From the NCBI RefSeq assembly GCF_029968095.1, contig NZ_JASCIR010000021.1:43460-107459 (forward strand): a DNA stretch of 64,000 nt. The letters are read 5' to 3'. Shown piece by piece: positions 34,791-42,993 of this stretch (position 1 is the stretch's first letter; every line of letters starts with the position of its first letter). The stretch is from Streptomyces solicavernae. Lineage in GTDB: Bacteria > Actinomycetota > Actinomycetes > Streptomycetales > Streptomycetaceae. The notes below the pieces were generated by a model, which saw only the letters and a list, made by a program, of their open reading frames with translations, was not told the DNA's origin and did no database searches. Made by a program: the position numbers and the translations under genes.

Positions 34791-35689
34791 CCGGAACCGC
34801 CATCGAGGCGGCCGCGCTGAGCAAGACGTACGGGCGCCGCGCCCCGGCCCTGCACGACTGCACCTTCCGGCTGCCCGCCGGCCGGATCTGCGCCGTCGTC
34901 GGCCCGAACGGCGCAGGAAAGTCCACGCTCCTCGCCCTCGCGGCCGGACTCGCCCGCCCCACCGCGGGCCGCCTCACCGTCCTCGGCACCACCCCGGCGG
35001 CCGCCCGCGCCCGCCTCGCGTACGTCGCCCAGGACAAGCCGCTGCACCCGCAGCTCTCCGTCGCCGACACGCTCCGCCTCGGGGCCGAGCTCAACCCGGG
35101 CCGCTGGGACGCCGCGCTCGCCGGACGCGTCGTGGCCGAAGGGGAGGTGGACCCGGGCGTACGTGTCCGTGCGCTCTCCGGCGGGCAGCGCACCCGGGTC
35201 GCGCTCGCCCTCGCCCTCGGCAAGCGGGCCGAGCTGCTGCTCCTCGACGAGCCGATGGCCGACCTGGACCCCCTGGCCCGGCACCAGCTCATGGGCACCC
35301 TGATGGCCCAGGCCGCCGAGCACGGCACCACCGTCGTGATGTCCTCGCACATCGTCGGCGAGCTGGCCGACTCCTGCGATCAGCTGCTGCTCGTCTCCGG
35401 CGGCCGTATCCGCCTCGGCGGGCCCATCGACGACCTGCTCGCCGCGCACTCCCTCGTCACCGGGCGCCGCCCCGCCGCCGGACTCGCCCCGCACACCGTC
35501 GTCGAGTCCCGCGCCAGCGGACGCGGCACCACCGCCCTGATCCGCCCCGCGGGCCCGGTCGACGCGGGCTGGGAGGCCCGGGAACCGTCCCTGGAGGACC
35601 TGTTGCTCGCCCATCTCCGCTCCCCCGACGCCCCGGCGCTCCTCACCGAGGACGCGAGCCCGGCCACCGGGAACGAGGTGACGGCATGA
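34787..35689 (+). CDS. ABC transporter ATP-binding protein
   Basis: 300 residues. Walker A VGPNGAGKSTLL, signature ALSGGQRTR, Walker B ELLLLDEPMADLDP and H-loop VVMSSHIVGE. It overlaps both neighbours by 4 bp (GntR before, permease after), so all three genes are translated together. The C terminus (after about residue 210) is a typical ABC-2 type accessory region. It most likely energises the downstream multi-span permease for export. Confidence 0.93.
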   Translation: MTGTAIEAAALSKTYGRRAPALHDCTFRLPAGRICAVVGPNGAGKSTLLALAAGLARPTAGRLTVLGTTPAAARARLAYVAQDKPLHPQLSVADTLRLGAELNPGRWDAALAGRVVAEGEVDPGVRVRALSGGQRTRVALALALGKRAELLLLDEPMADLDPLARHQLMGTLMAQAAEHGTTVVMSSHIVGELADSCDQLLLVSGGRIRLGGPIDDLLAAHSLVTGRRPAAGLAPHTVVESRASGRGTTALIRPAGPVDAGWEAREPSLEDLLLAHLRSPDAPALLTEDASPATGNEVTA

Positions 35690-36714
35690 GCACTCCCCTC
35701 CTCAACGGCCCCCGCGGCTTGGACAACAACCCCCGCGGCTTCCTCAACGGCCCCCGCGGCTTCCTCAAGGGCCCCCGCTGGGTCGAACTGCGCCTGCACC
35801 GCACCGCCCTGCGGGCCACGCTCGCCGCCCTGCTGCTCGCCGCCGCGCTCACCGTCTTCCTGCGCTGGGGCGCGAGCGCGTACCCGCCCGTCGACGTGGA
35901 CTGCTTCGGCCCCTGCGAGCCCACCTTCCTCGGTTTCGCCGACGGCGAGCACCTGCTCCGGGAGGCCATGAACAAGGCGTCCCACGCGCTGCTGCTGCTC
36001 CCGCTGCTCGTCGGCTTCTTCGTCGCGGGCCCGTACACCGCCCGCGAGCTGGAGTCCGGCACGCACCAGCTGGCCTGGACCCAGTCCGTCACCCCGGCCC
36101 GCTGGCTCGCCTCCCGGCTGACCACCGCCGCCGCCCTGAGCACCGGGTTCGCCCTCGCCGCGATGGCCGTCTTCCGCTTCGGCTCCGCCGATCTCCGCGG
36201 CAGCTGGAACATGAGCTGGGCCGACCGCGGCGTCTACGAGGGCTCCGGCCCGGTCCTCGTCGCGTACTGCCTGTTCGCCGTGGCCGTAGGCACCCTGACC
36301 GGGCTGCTCGTGCGCCGCACCCTGCTCGCCGCCTCGCTCACCGGGCTCGTCACCGGCGCCGTGCTCGCCGTCCTCGGCAGCGTGCGCTGGCAGCTCTGGC
36401 CGGTCGTCCAGGTCTCCGGGCCCGCGACCACCATGGAGCCGCACTGGATCAAGGCCCGGCCGCCCGGCTCCTTCATGACCGACACAGGCGTCACCAACGC
36501 GGCCGGCGAGCGCTTCATCGCCCGCCAGTGCACCCCGGACCAGATGGCACACTTCCCGTGCCCCTCGGACACCCGGATCACGGGCTGGTTCCTCGACTAC
36601 CACCCGCGCTCCCACTTCTGGTACACCCAGTTCGTCGAGACCGGCATCGTCCTCGCCCTGGCGGCGGCCGCCGCGTACGCCGCGTTCCGGGTGCTGCGCC
36701 GCCGTACGGCCTGA
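35686..36714 (+). CDS. ABC-2-type transporter permease
   Basis: About 342 residues with six or so hydrophobic segments (e.g. LRATLAALLLAAALTVFLRW, ALLLLPLLVGFFVAGPYTA, VLVAYCLFAVAVGTLTGLLV). The first 27 residues are a near-perfect four-fold repeat of a 7-residue unit (LNGPRGL, DNNPRGF, LNGPRGF, LKGPRW) from a 21-bp DNA repeat, before the first membrane segment. Start ATG at 35686 overlaps the ATPase stop. It forms the transport channel of the GntR-ABC operon; substrate unknown. Confidence 0.88.
   Translation: MSTPLLNGPRGLDNNPRGFLNGPRGFLKGPRWVELRLHRTALRATLAALLLAAALTVFLRWGASAYPPVDVDCFGPCEPTFLGFADGEHLLREAMNKASHALLLLPLLVGFFVAGPYTARELESGTHQLAWTQSVTPARWLASRLTTAAALSTGFALAAMAVFRFGSADLRGSWNMSWADRGVYEGSGPVLVAYCLFAVAVGTLTGLLVRRTLLAASLTGLVTGAVLAVLGSVRWQLWPVVQVSGPATTMEPHWIKARPPGSFMTDTGVTNAAGERFIARQCTPDQMAHFPCPSDTRITGWFLDYHPRSHFWYTQFVETGIVLALAAAAAYAAFRVLRRRTA
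35701..35781. repeat. 21-bp in-frame tandem repeat in the ABC permease N terminus
   Basis: Four units of 21 bp encode LNGPRGL/DNNPRGF/LNGPRGF/LKGPRW; the GGCCCCCGCGGCTT core is nearly identical in each. Confidence 0.9.
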
Positions 36715-36731
36715 GCCCACCGCCCAAAGGG

Positions 36732-36764
36732 CATCGGCGGACGCCCCGGGGTCGCCCGCCGATG
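36732..36764. terminator. Terminator-like hairpin after the ABC permease
   Basis: CATCGGCGG pairs with CCGCCGATG around a 15-nt loop; the site lies 18 bp past the permease stop codon. Confidence 0.6.
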
Positions 36765-36914
36765 TCCCGCACGTCATGTCGCCGTAACCAACGGTTCAGG
36801 CGGCCTTGGCACGCTCACGGAATGCAGCCCGCCGCGCCCGACCCCGAACTTCCGTCCCCGAGAGGGGGCGGATTCGGCGCGCCCGGAACCGCCGGGACGC
36901 GGAAGAATGGGTTC

Positions 36915-39176
36915 ATGAACAAGGCCAGCGCCCAGGCAGCCGCCCAGCACACCCAGAACGCCCAGCCGTCAGTCGGTTCCATCGCGGCCCACCGCCCGCA
37001 CACCGTCGCCGCCGCCGTCTCCGACCTCGAACCGGACATCGACGCCGACCTCGACACGTACGAGGGATACGAGCGGTACGTCGAGAGCGGGGCAGGTGCC
37101 GAGCTGCCGCAGGGGCGGTTCCTGGACCGGGAGCGCAGCTGGCTCGCGTTCAACGAGCGGGTCCTCGAACTCGCCGAGGACCCGCACACCCCGCTCCTGG
37201 AGCGCGCCAACTTCCTGGCGATCTTCGCGTCCAACCTGGACGAGTTCTTCATGGTCCGCGTGGCAGGACTGAAGCGCCGCATCGCCACCGGCGTCGCCAC
37301 CCGCTCCGCCTCCGGGCTGCAGCCCCGCGAGGTCCTCGACCTGATCTGGACCCGTACGCGCGAGCTCATGGCCCGGCACGCCGCCTGCTTCCAGGAGGAC
37401 GTAGCGCCCGCGCTCGCCGACGAGGGCATCGGGATCATCCGCTGGGCCGAGCTCACCGACAAGGAGCAGGCCCGGCTCTTCACACTGTTCCGGCAGCGGA
37501 TCTTCCCCGTCCTGACCCCGCTCGCCGTCGACCCCGCGCACCCGTTCCCGTACATCTCCGGCCTGTCCCTGAACCTCGCCGTCGTCGTGCGCAACCCCGT
37601 CAGCGGGCACCGGCACTTCGCCCGGGTCAAGGTGCCGCCGCTGCTCAGCCGCTTCCTGGAGGCCTCGCCCGGCCGGTACGTCCCCGTGGAGGACGTCATC
37701 GCCGCGCCCGCCCACCTGGAGGAGCTGTTCCCCGGCATGGAGGTGGAGGCCCACCACATGTTCCGGGTCACCAGGAACGAGGACCTGGAGGTCGAGGAGG
37801 ACGACGCCGAGAACCTCCTCAAGGCGCTGGAGAAGGAGCTCATGCGGCGCCGCTTCGGCCCGCCCGTCCGCCTGGAGGTCGAGGAGTCCATCGACCGGCA
37901 CATCCTCGACCTGCTCATCCGCGAGCTGAAGATCTCCGAGGCCGAGGTCTACCCGCTGCCCGGGCCGCTCGACCTCACCGGCCTCTTCGGCATAGCGAGC
38001 CAGGACCGGCCCGAGCTGAAGTACCCGAAGTTCGTCGCGGGCACCCACCGCGACCTCGCCGAGGTCGAGTCGGCCTCCGCGCCCGACATCTTCGCCGCCC
38101 TGCGCGAGCGCGACGTCCTCCTGCACCACCCGTACGACAGCTTCTCCACGTCCGTCCAGGCCTTCCTGGAGCAGGCCGCCGCCGACCCGGACGTCCTCGC
38201 CATCAAGCAGACCCTGTACCGGACCTCCGGCGACTCCCCGATAGTGGACGCCCTCATCGACGCCGCCGAGTCCGGCAAGCAGGTCCTCGTCCTCGTCGAG
38301 ATCAAGGCCCGCTTCGACGAGCAGGCCAACATCAAGTGGGCCCGCAAGCTGGAGGAGGCCGGCTGCCATGTGGTGTACGGGCTCGTCGGCCTGAAGACGC
38401 ACTGCAAGCTGTCGCTCGTGGTCCGCCAGGAGGGCGAGACGCTGCGCCGGTACTCGCACGTCGGCACCGGGAACTACCACCCGAAGACGGCCCGCCTGTA
38501 CGAGGACCTCGGGCTGCTCACCGCCGACCAGCAGGTCGGCGCGGACCTCTCCGACCTCTTCAACCGGCTCTCCGGCTACTCGCGCCGCGAGACCTACCGC
38601 CGCCTCCTGGTCGCGCCGAGGTCGCTGCGCGACGGACTGGTCTCGCGGATCGAGAAGGAAGTCCAGCACCACCGGGCCGGCCGCCCCGCGCACGTGCGCA
38701 TCAAGGTCAACTCGATGGTCGACGAGGCCGTCATCGACGCGCTCTACCGGGCCTCGATGGCGGGCGTCCCCGTCGACATCTGGGTGCGCGGGATCTGCGC
38801 GATCCGGCCCGGCGTCACCGGACTCTCGGAGAACATGCGGGTCCGGTCCGTCCTCGGCCGCTTCCTCGAACACTCCCGGGTGTTCGCCTTCGGCAACGGC
38901 GGCGAACCCGAGGTGTGGATCGGCAGCGCCGACATGATGCACCGCAACCTCGACCGCCGTATCGAGGCACTGGTCAGGGTCACGGACCCGGCCCACCGCG
39001 CGGCCCTCAACCGCCTCCTTGAGACCGGCATGTCAGACACCACCGCCTCCTGGCACCTCGGCCCGGACGGCGACTGGACCCGGCAGGCCATCGACCCCGA
39101 GGGGCGGCCGCTGCGGAACGTACAGGAGATGCTCATAGACGCCCGGAGGCGCCGGCGTGGCTCAGCGACACCCTGA
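36915..39176 (+). CDS. ppk: Polyphosphate kinase 1
   Basis: Makes inorganic polyphosphate from ATP (and the reverse). 753 residues, with an N-terminal extension of about 65 residues before the PPK1 core (FLDRERSWLAFNERVLELAED). Catalytic phosphohistidine is in THCKLSLVVRQE (His), and the second phospholipase-D-like His in the C-terminal NGGEPEVWIGSADMMHRNLDRRIEAL; SHVGTGNYHPKTARLYEDLG is also diagnostic. The CHAD gene overlaps its end by 20 bp, then the NUDIX gene follows, so they form an operon. A weak PHO-box-like repeat (GTTCAGGCGGC at 36794) sits upstream; phosphate regulation is plausible, not proved. Confidence 0.96.
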   Translation: MNKASAQAAAQHTQNAQPSVGSIAAHRPHTVAAAVSDLEPDIDADLDTYEGYERYVESGAGAELPQGRFLDRERSWLAFNERVLELAEDPHTPLLERANFLAIFASNLDEFFMVRVAGLKRRIATGVATRSASGLQPREVLDLIWTRTRELMARHAACFQEDVAPALADEGIGIIRWAELTDKEQARLFTLFRQRIFPVLTPLAVDPAHPFPYISGLSLNLAVVVRNPVSGHRHFARVKVPPLLSRFLEASPGRYVPVEDVIAAPAHLEELFPGMEVEAHHMFRVTRNEDLEVEEDDAENLLKALEKELMRRRFGPPVRLEVEESIDRHILDLLIRELKISEAEVYPLPGPLDLTGLFGIASQDRPELKYPKFVAGTHRDLAEVESASAPDIFAALRERDVLLHHPYDSFSTSVQAFLEQAAADPDVLAIKQTLYRTSGDSPIVDALIDAAESGKQVLVLVEIKARFDEQANIKWARKLEEAGCHVVYGLVGLKTHCKLSLVVRQEGETLRRYSHVGTGNYHPKTARLYEDLGLLTADQQVGADLSDLFNRLSGYSRRETYRRLLVAPRSLRDGLVSRIEKEVQHHRAGRPAHVRIKVNSMVDEAVIDALYRASMAGVPVDIWVRGICAIRPGVTGLSENMRVRSVLGRFLEHSRVFAFGNGGEPEVWIGSADMMHRNLDRRIEALVRVTDPAHRAALNRLLETGMSDTTASWHLGPDGDWTRQAIDPEGRPLRNVQEMLIDARRRRRGSATP

Positions 39177-40287
39177 CAGCGACACCCCCGTGGCCCGGGC
39201 CCGGGAGGCTCCGGCGGCCCGGGAGGCTCGGGCGGCCGGGGAGATGCCCGTGGCCGGGAAGGTGCCCGTGGCCGGGGAGGTGCCCGTGGCCGGGAAGGTG
39301 CCCGTGGCCGGGGAGCCCGTGGCCGGGGAGGCACTCGCGCGCTACCTGCGCGAACAGGCCACGGAATTCCTGCGCGCCCTGCGCCAGCACCGGGAGAGCA
39401 GTACGGAGGAGGCCGCGGAGCCCGCCCTCGCGCTGCGCGCCGCGGCCCGCCGGATCAGCGGCGCCCTGCACACCTTCCGGCCGCTGCTCGACGCCGACTG
39501 GTCGGACGAGCTGCGCACCGAACTCGCCTGGCTCTCCGGCACGTTGGCGCGCGAGCACGCGTACGCGTCGCGGCTCGACCGGCTCATCGGCGCCCTTCAC
39601 CGGCTCTCCCCGTCCGGGCCCGGCCCCGGACGCTCCGGTTCCGTACCCGCCCAGCACGGCGGCCTGACCGTCGGCGCGGCCAAGGCGGGCGCGCTGATCG
39701 AGCGCCAGCTCACCCTGGCCCGCACCCGCGCCCACTCCACGGCCCTGCAGGCGCTCGGCTCGTCCCGGTTCCACGCGGTCGCGGACGGGGTCGCCGTGCT
39801 CGCCAGCGAGGTGCCGCTGCGCCGGGACGCCTCCGGGCACCCGCTCGCGCCGTTCGCGGCGGACGTCGAGGCCCGCCTGGGCGAAGCGGTGGCGGCGCTT
39901 CCACTCGTACGGGCCGGGCATCCGTACAACGCCGAGGCGCTGCTCCACGGCCTGGGGGCCGACGCCGCGCCGGAGTCCCAGGACGCGCCGTGGCACCAGG
40001 TGCGGCTGCTGCTCCGGCTGCACCGGTACGCACAGGAGACGAACGGCACCGAACCCGGCCACGACCTGCGCCTCCTCGGCGCGGGCCAGGCCCTCGACCG
40101 CCACCGCGACGCCTCCGGGGCCGCCACCGCCGCGGCCTCCGCGGCCCGCACCCCGCGCATCGCCCCGGCCACGGCCTACGCCCTCGGCGTCCTGCACGCC
40201 GACCAGCGCCACGAGGTCGAGGCGGCCCGCTTCGCCTTCCAGGCGGTCTGGCGCCGCGCCCCCGACCGGGCGGTGACCACCCCATGA
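39157..40287 (+). CDS. CHAD-domain (polyphosphate-binding) protein
   Basis: 376 residues with a CHAD domain: the conserved histidine-helical bundle appears as EFLRALRQHRESS, RRISGALHTFRPLLD, LRTELAWLSGTLAREHAYASRLDRL and similar. CHAD modules bind inorganic polyphosphate, which fits the upstream ppk gene that overlaps by 20 bp. The N-terminal 30 residues (PVAGKVPVAGEV...) come from an 18-bp tandem repeat (39247-39330) and carry no known fold. The next gene overlaps by 4 bp. The likely role is binding or localising polyphosphate; molecular details unknown. Confidence 0.9.
   Translation: MAQRHPDSDTPVARAREAPAAREARAAGEMPVAGKVPVAGEVPVAGKVPVAGEPVAGEALARYLREQATEFLRALRQHRESSTEEAAEPALALRAAARRISGALHTFRPLLDADWSDELRTELAWLSGTLAREHAYASRLDRLIGALHRLSPSGPGPGRSGSVPAQHGGLTVGAAKAGALIERQLTLARTRAHSTALQALGSSRFHAVADGVAVLASEVPLRRDASGHPLAPFAADVEARLGEAVAALPLVRAGHPYNAEALLHGLGADAAPESQDAPWHQVRLLLRLHRYAQETNGTEPGHDLRLLGAGQALDRHRDASGAATAAASAARTPRIAPATAYALGVLHADQRHEVEAARFAFQAVWRRAPDRAVTTP
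39247..39330. repeat. 18-bp in-frame tandem repeat in the CHAD gene
   Basis: CCCGTGGCCGGGAAGGTG-type units at 39247, 39265 and 39283, then two shortened 15-bp copies; encodes PVAGKV/PVAGEV repeats. Confidence 0.9.
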
Positions 40288-40781
40288 CCACGGACCCGTC
40301 GTCGTCGCCGTCACCGTCCCCGTCCTCGTCCCCCTCCCCGTCCCCGTCCCCGTCCCCGTCCCCGTCCCCGATCCTGGCCGCGGGCTGTGTGCTGTGGCGA
40401 CGCTCGGCCTCCAGCGACAGCATCGAGCTTGCCCTGGTCCACCGGCCGAAGTGGGCAGATTGGTCCCACCCGAAGGGCAAGCTGAAGCGACACGAGGACG
40501 CCCGTCACGGTGCGGTCCGGGAAGTGCTCGAAGAGACCGGCATGGCGTGCGAACTGGGCCCCGAGCTGCCCACCGTCCGGTACGAGGTGGAGGGGCACCC
40601 CAAGGAAGTCCGCTACTGGGCGGCCGAAGCCACGCACGGCACCTTCACCCCGAACCGCGAGGTGAGCCAACTCCTGTGGCTCACCCCCACCGCCGCCCGA
40701 GCCCAGCTCACCCAACCCCGGGACAAAGGTCTGGTCGACGCGCTCCTCAGCGCCCTTCACGCGACCGGGGAGGTGCTGTGA
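40284..40781 (+). CDS. NUDIX hydrolase
   Basis: A 165-residue NUDIX protein. The NUDIX box GKLKRHEDARHGAVREVLEETGM fits GX5EX7REUXEEXGU exactly, and the surrounding LVHRPKWADWSHPKGKL and RYWAAEA resemble MutT1-type 8-oxo-dGTP/diadenosine polyphosphate hydrolases. Unlike mycobacterial MutT1 it has no C-terminal histidine phosphatase domain. The N terminus is a Ser-Pro run from a CCCGTC repeat (40305-40372). Coupled to the CHAD gene (ATGA overlap); in this operon a role in polyphosphate or nucleotide polyphosphate turnover is inference. Confidence 0.92.
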   Translation: MTTDPSSSPSPSPSSSPSPSPSPSPSPSPILAAGCVLWRRSASSDSIELALVHRPKWADWSHPKGKLKRHEDARHGAVREVLEETGMACELGPELPTVRYEVEGHPKEVRYWAAEATHGTFTPNREVSQLLWLTPTAARAQLTQPRDKGLVDALLSALHATGEVL

Positions 40782-40825
40782 CGACACTCGGTGAACCTCA
40801 CTCGGTGAACCTCACTCGGTAGACC

Positions 40826-41233
40826 TCACTCGGTGGCCGAGGCGTGCTCACCGTGGAACGGGCGCACCTCCAGCCACTCGTGGATCGGCTTCCCGCCCGC
40901 GCCCGGCGCCGCGGACAGCTCCCCGGCCAGCTCAAGGGCCCGCTCGTACGTCTCGACGTCGATCACCATCCAGCCGGCGATCAGGTCCTTGGTCTCGGCG
41001 AACGGGCCGTCGGTGACCGGGGGCCGGCCCTCGCCGTCGTAGCGGACGAAGGTGCCCTCCGGCGAGAGGGCCTGGCTGTCGACGAATTCGCCGGTGCTTT
41101 CAAGCCGGGCGGCGAAGTCGTTCATGTACTGGATGTGGGCGGTGACCTCGTCCGGCTCCCACTGGTCCATCGGCACGTCGTTGACGGCCTCCGGCGCGCC
41201 CCGGTAGTGCTTCAGCAGCAGGTACTTGGCCAT
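40826..41233 (-). CDS. DGPF/YCII-related domain protein
   Basis: A 135-residue YCII-related protein with the DGPF signature VTDGPFAETKDLIAGWMVID and the N-terminal KYLLLKHYRGAPEAVNDVP. Members are often found next to ECF sigma factors, but none is here. Ribosome site GAGGAATC is just before the ATG. Biochemical role is not known for this family; the fold is ferredoxin-like. Upstream lies a 520-bp gene-free region rich in repeats and the pst promoter. Confidence 0.9.
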   Translation of the reverse strand: MAKYLLLKHYRGAPEAVNDVPMDQWEPDEVTAHIQYMNDFAARLESTGEFVDSQALSPEGTFVRYDGEGRPPVTDGPFAETKDLIAGWMVIDVETYERALELAGELSAAPGAGGKPIHEWLEVRPFHGEHASATE

Positions 41234-41270
41234 GATTCCTCCTCGGTGGGGCACGGCCGTTGGTGGCCGT

Positions 41271-41382
41271 GGTCCTTGTTCTCTTGGTCCGCGTTTCCTC
41301 GGTCCGCGTTTCCCTGGTCCGCGTTCCCTGGTCCTTGTTCCAGTTCCTTGATCCTTGGTCCTTGATCCTTGGTCCTTGTTCC
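41271..41382. repeat. Cluster of imperfect 14-15-bp direct repeats upstream of the DGPF gene
   Basis: Units GGTCCGCGTTTCCTC (41286, 41301, 41316) give way to CCTTGATCCTTGGT-type units. They lie in the leader/promoter region of the DGPF gene (minus strand). Confidence 0.8.
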
Positions 41383-41530
41383 GCCCCCGGGGCGGAGCCA
41401 CGCAGGGGTTCTCGACATGGCTTCCCAAAGTTCCCGGCGAGCCGGCTCCAGCCCCTCCGGCGCTTGAGGAGCAGGGCCGGGGGCGGGGCCGGGGCGGGGC
41501 TGAGGGCGGGGCCCCGGGGGTGCCGCACGA
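41383..41530. repeat. Probable dispersed Streptomyces intergenic repeat
   Basis: The stretch around 41448-41475 (CAGCCCCTCCGGCGCTTGAG followed by GAGCAGG), with GGGGCGGAGCC motifs on either side, matches a palindromic intergenic element I recall as common in Streptomyces genomes. No coding evidence in the region. Confidence 0.55.
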
Positions 41531-41590
41531 CCACGGCAACGGAACCCGTACACGTAACCGCGCCGTGACCTAACCGCACCGCCCTCCGAG

Positions 41591-41634
41591 GTTCACCCGC
41601 CGTTCACTCTCGACGTTCGGCCGCTTCACCTGTC
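41591..41634 (+). promoter_or_regulatory. PHO box upstream of pstS
   Basis: Four 11-bp direct repeat units: GTTCACCCGCC, GTTCACTCTCG, ACGTTCGGCCG, CTTCACCTGTC. This is the PhoP operator pattern of Streptomyces. A possible -10 (TAATTT) follows at about 41639, and pstS starts at 41758. Confidence 0.85.
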
Positions 41635-41757
41635 CTGCCTAATTTCGTACTTGCGCGACGCGTGGCGCGGTCATCCCGGCCGCCCCGCAGAGGCACATGA
41701 ACGAAACGACTTCGCACGCCGTCCCCCTCCGGCGGCTCCTGGAAGGAACTCCCGAAA

Positions 41758-42879
41758 GTGAAGCTTCAGCGCAAGAACCGGCGGGCCCTCACCCTCGGCG
41801 CTCTCGCCGTCTCCGGCGCCCTGGCCCTCACGGCGTGCGGCTCCGACGCGACCGGCGGCACCGGTGGCGAAGGCGGCAAGGAGACCAACGCCGCCAACAT
41901 CAAGTGCGGCGACGCCCAGGGCCAGCTCGCGGCCTCCGGCTCGTCCGCCCAGAAGAACGCCATCGACGCCTGGACCAAGGCCTACTCCCAGGCCTGCAAG
42001 GGCGTTCAGGTGCAGTACAACCCGACCGGTTCGGGCGCGGGCATCACCGCGTTCCTGCAGGGCCAGACGGCCTTCGCGGGCTCCGACTCCCCGCTGGAGC
42101 CGGCGGAGATCGAGAAGTCGAAGAAGATCTGCAAGGGCGGCCAGGCCATCGACCTGCCGATGGTCGGCGGCCCGATCGCCGTCGGCTACAACGTCCCCGG
42201 CGTGGACAACCTCGTCCTGGACGCCAAGACCCTGGCCGACATCTTCAACGACAAGATCAAGACCTGGGACGACCCGGCGATCAAGAAGCTGAACCCGGAC
42301 GCCAAGCTCCCGAACACCAAGGTCCAGGCCTTCCACCGCTCGGACGAGTCCGGCACCACGGACAACTTCACCAAGTACCTCAAGGGCGCCGCCCCCGAGG
42401 CCTGGCCGCACGAGCCCGGCAAGACCTGGGAGGCCAAGGGCGGCCAGTCCGCCAGCGGCTCCTCCGGCGTCTCCAGCCAGGTCAAGCAGGTGCCCGGCGC
42501 CATCTCCTACTTCGAGCTCTCCTACGGCGACGGCATCAAGACCGTCGACCTGAAGACCGACGCCAAGAAGCCGGTGGAGGCCACCGTCGACAACGCCTCC
42601 AAGGCGATCGCCGAGGCCAAGGTCACCGGCAAGGGCAAGGACCTCGCCCTGGAGCTGAACTACAAGCCGCAGGCCGAGGGTGCGTACCCGATCACCCTCG
42701 TCACGTACGAGATCGTCTGCGACAAGGGCAACAAGGCGGAGACCCTCGCCACCACCAAGTCCTTCCTCAACTACATCTCCAGCGAGGACGGCCAGAAGGT
42801 CCTGAAGGACAACGACTACGCGCCGATCCCCGACGAGATCATCACCAAGGTTCGCGAGACCGTCGCGGGCCTGAGCTGA
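41758..42879 (+). CDS. pstS: Phosphate ABC transporter substrate-binding lipoprotein
   Basis: High-affinity phosphate-binding protein. 373 residues with a lipoprotein signal (GALAVSGALALTACGS, lipidated Cys). Family motifs: LAASGSSAQKNAIDAWTKAY, YNPTGSGAGITAFLQGQTAFAGSD (phosphate-binding loop), VGGPIAVGYNVPG, HRSDESGTTDNFTKYL, GDGIKTVDL. GTG start at 41758 with GGAAGGAA some 12 nt upstream. A PHO box precedes it. A strong hairpin (42885-42920) after the stop separates it from pstC, which should raise PstS relative to the permeases. Confidence 0.97.
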   Translation: MKLQRKNRRALTLGALAVSGALALTACGSDATGGTGGEGGKETNAANIKCGDAQGQLAASGSSAQKNAIDAWTKAYSQACKGVQVQYNPTGSGAGITAFLQGQTAFAGSDSPLEPAEIEKSKKICKGGQAIDLPMVGGPIAVGYNVPGVDNLVLDAKTLADIFNDKIKTWDDPAIKKLNPDAKLPNTKVQAFHRSDESGTTDNFTKYLKGAAPEAWPHEPGKTWEAKGGQSASGSSGVSSQVKQVPGAISYFELSYGDGIKTVDLKTDAKKPVEATVDNASKAIAEAKVTGKGKDLALELNYKPQAEGAYPITLVTYEIVCDKGNKAETLATTKSFLNYISSEDGQKVLKDNDYAPIPDEIITKVRETVAGLS

Positions 42880-42884
42880 CCCGA

Positions 42885-42920
42885 GTGCGGCCCGGCTCGC
42901 AGTGACGAGCCGGGCCGCAC
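42885..42920 (+). terminator. Intercistronic hairpin between pstS and pstC
   Basis: Perfect 15-bp stem GTGCGGCCCGGCTCG / CGAGCCGGGCCGCAC, 6-nt loop; there is no T-run, so it is likely a partial terminator or mRNA-stabilising structure. Confidence 0.85.
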
Positions 42921-42993
42921 CGTCCGGTGCACCGCCGCCAGGAGTCCCCCGTACGGCCATCCCGTGCCAAGGCTCCGCAGACCGGAGAATCCC

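Noticed and set aside
36783..36815. PHO box before ppk
   Set aside because: Only one unit (GTTCAGGCGGC) fits; the neighbouring 11-mers are too weak to call a box, so I mention it only as a possibility.
36969..38996. 675-residue minus-strand frame opposite ppk
   Set aside because: Valine/glycine/aspartate-rich shadow with no motif; ppk on the + strand is complete.
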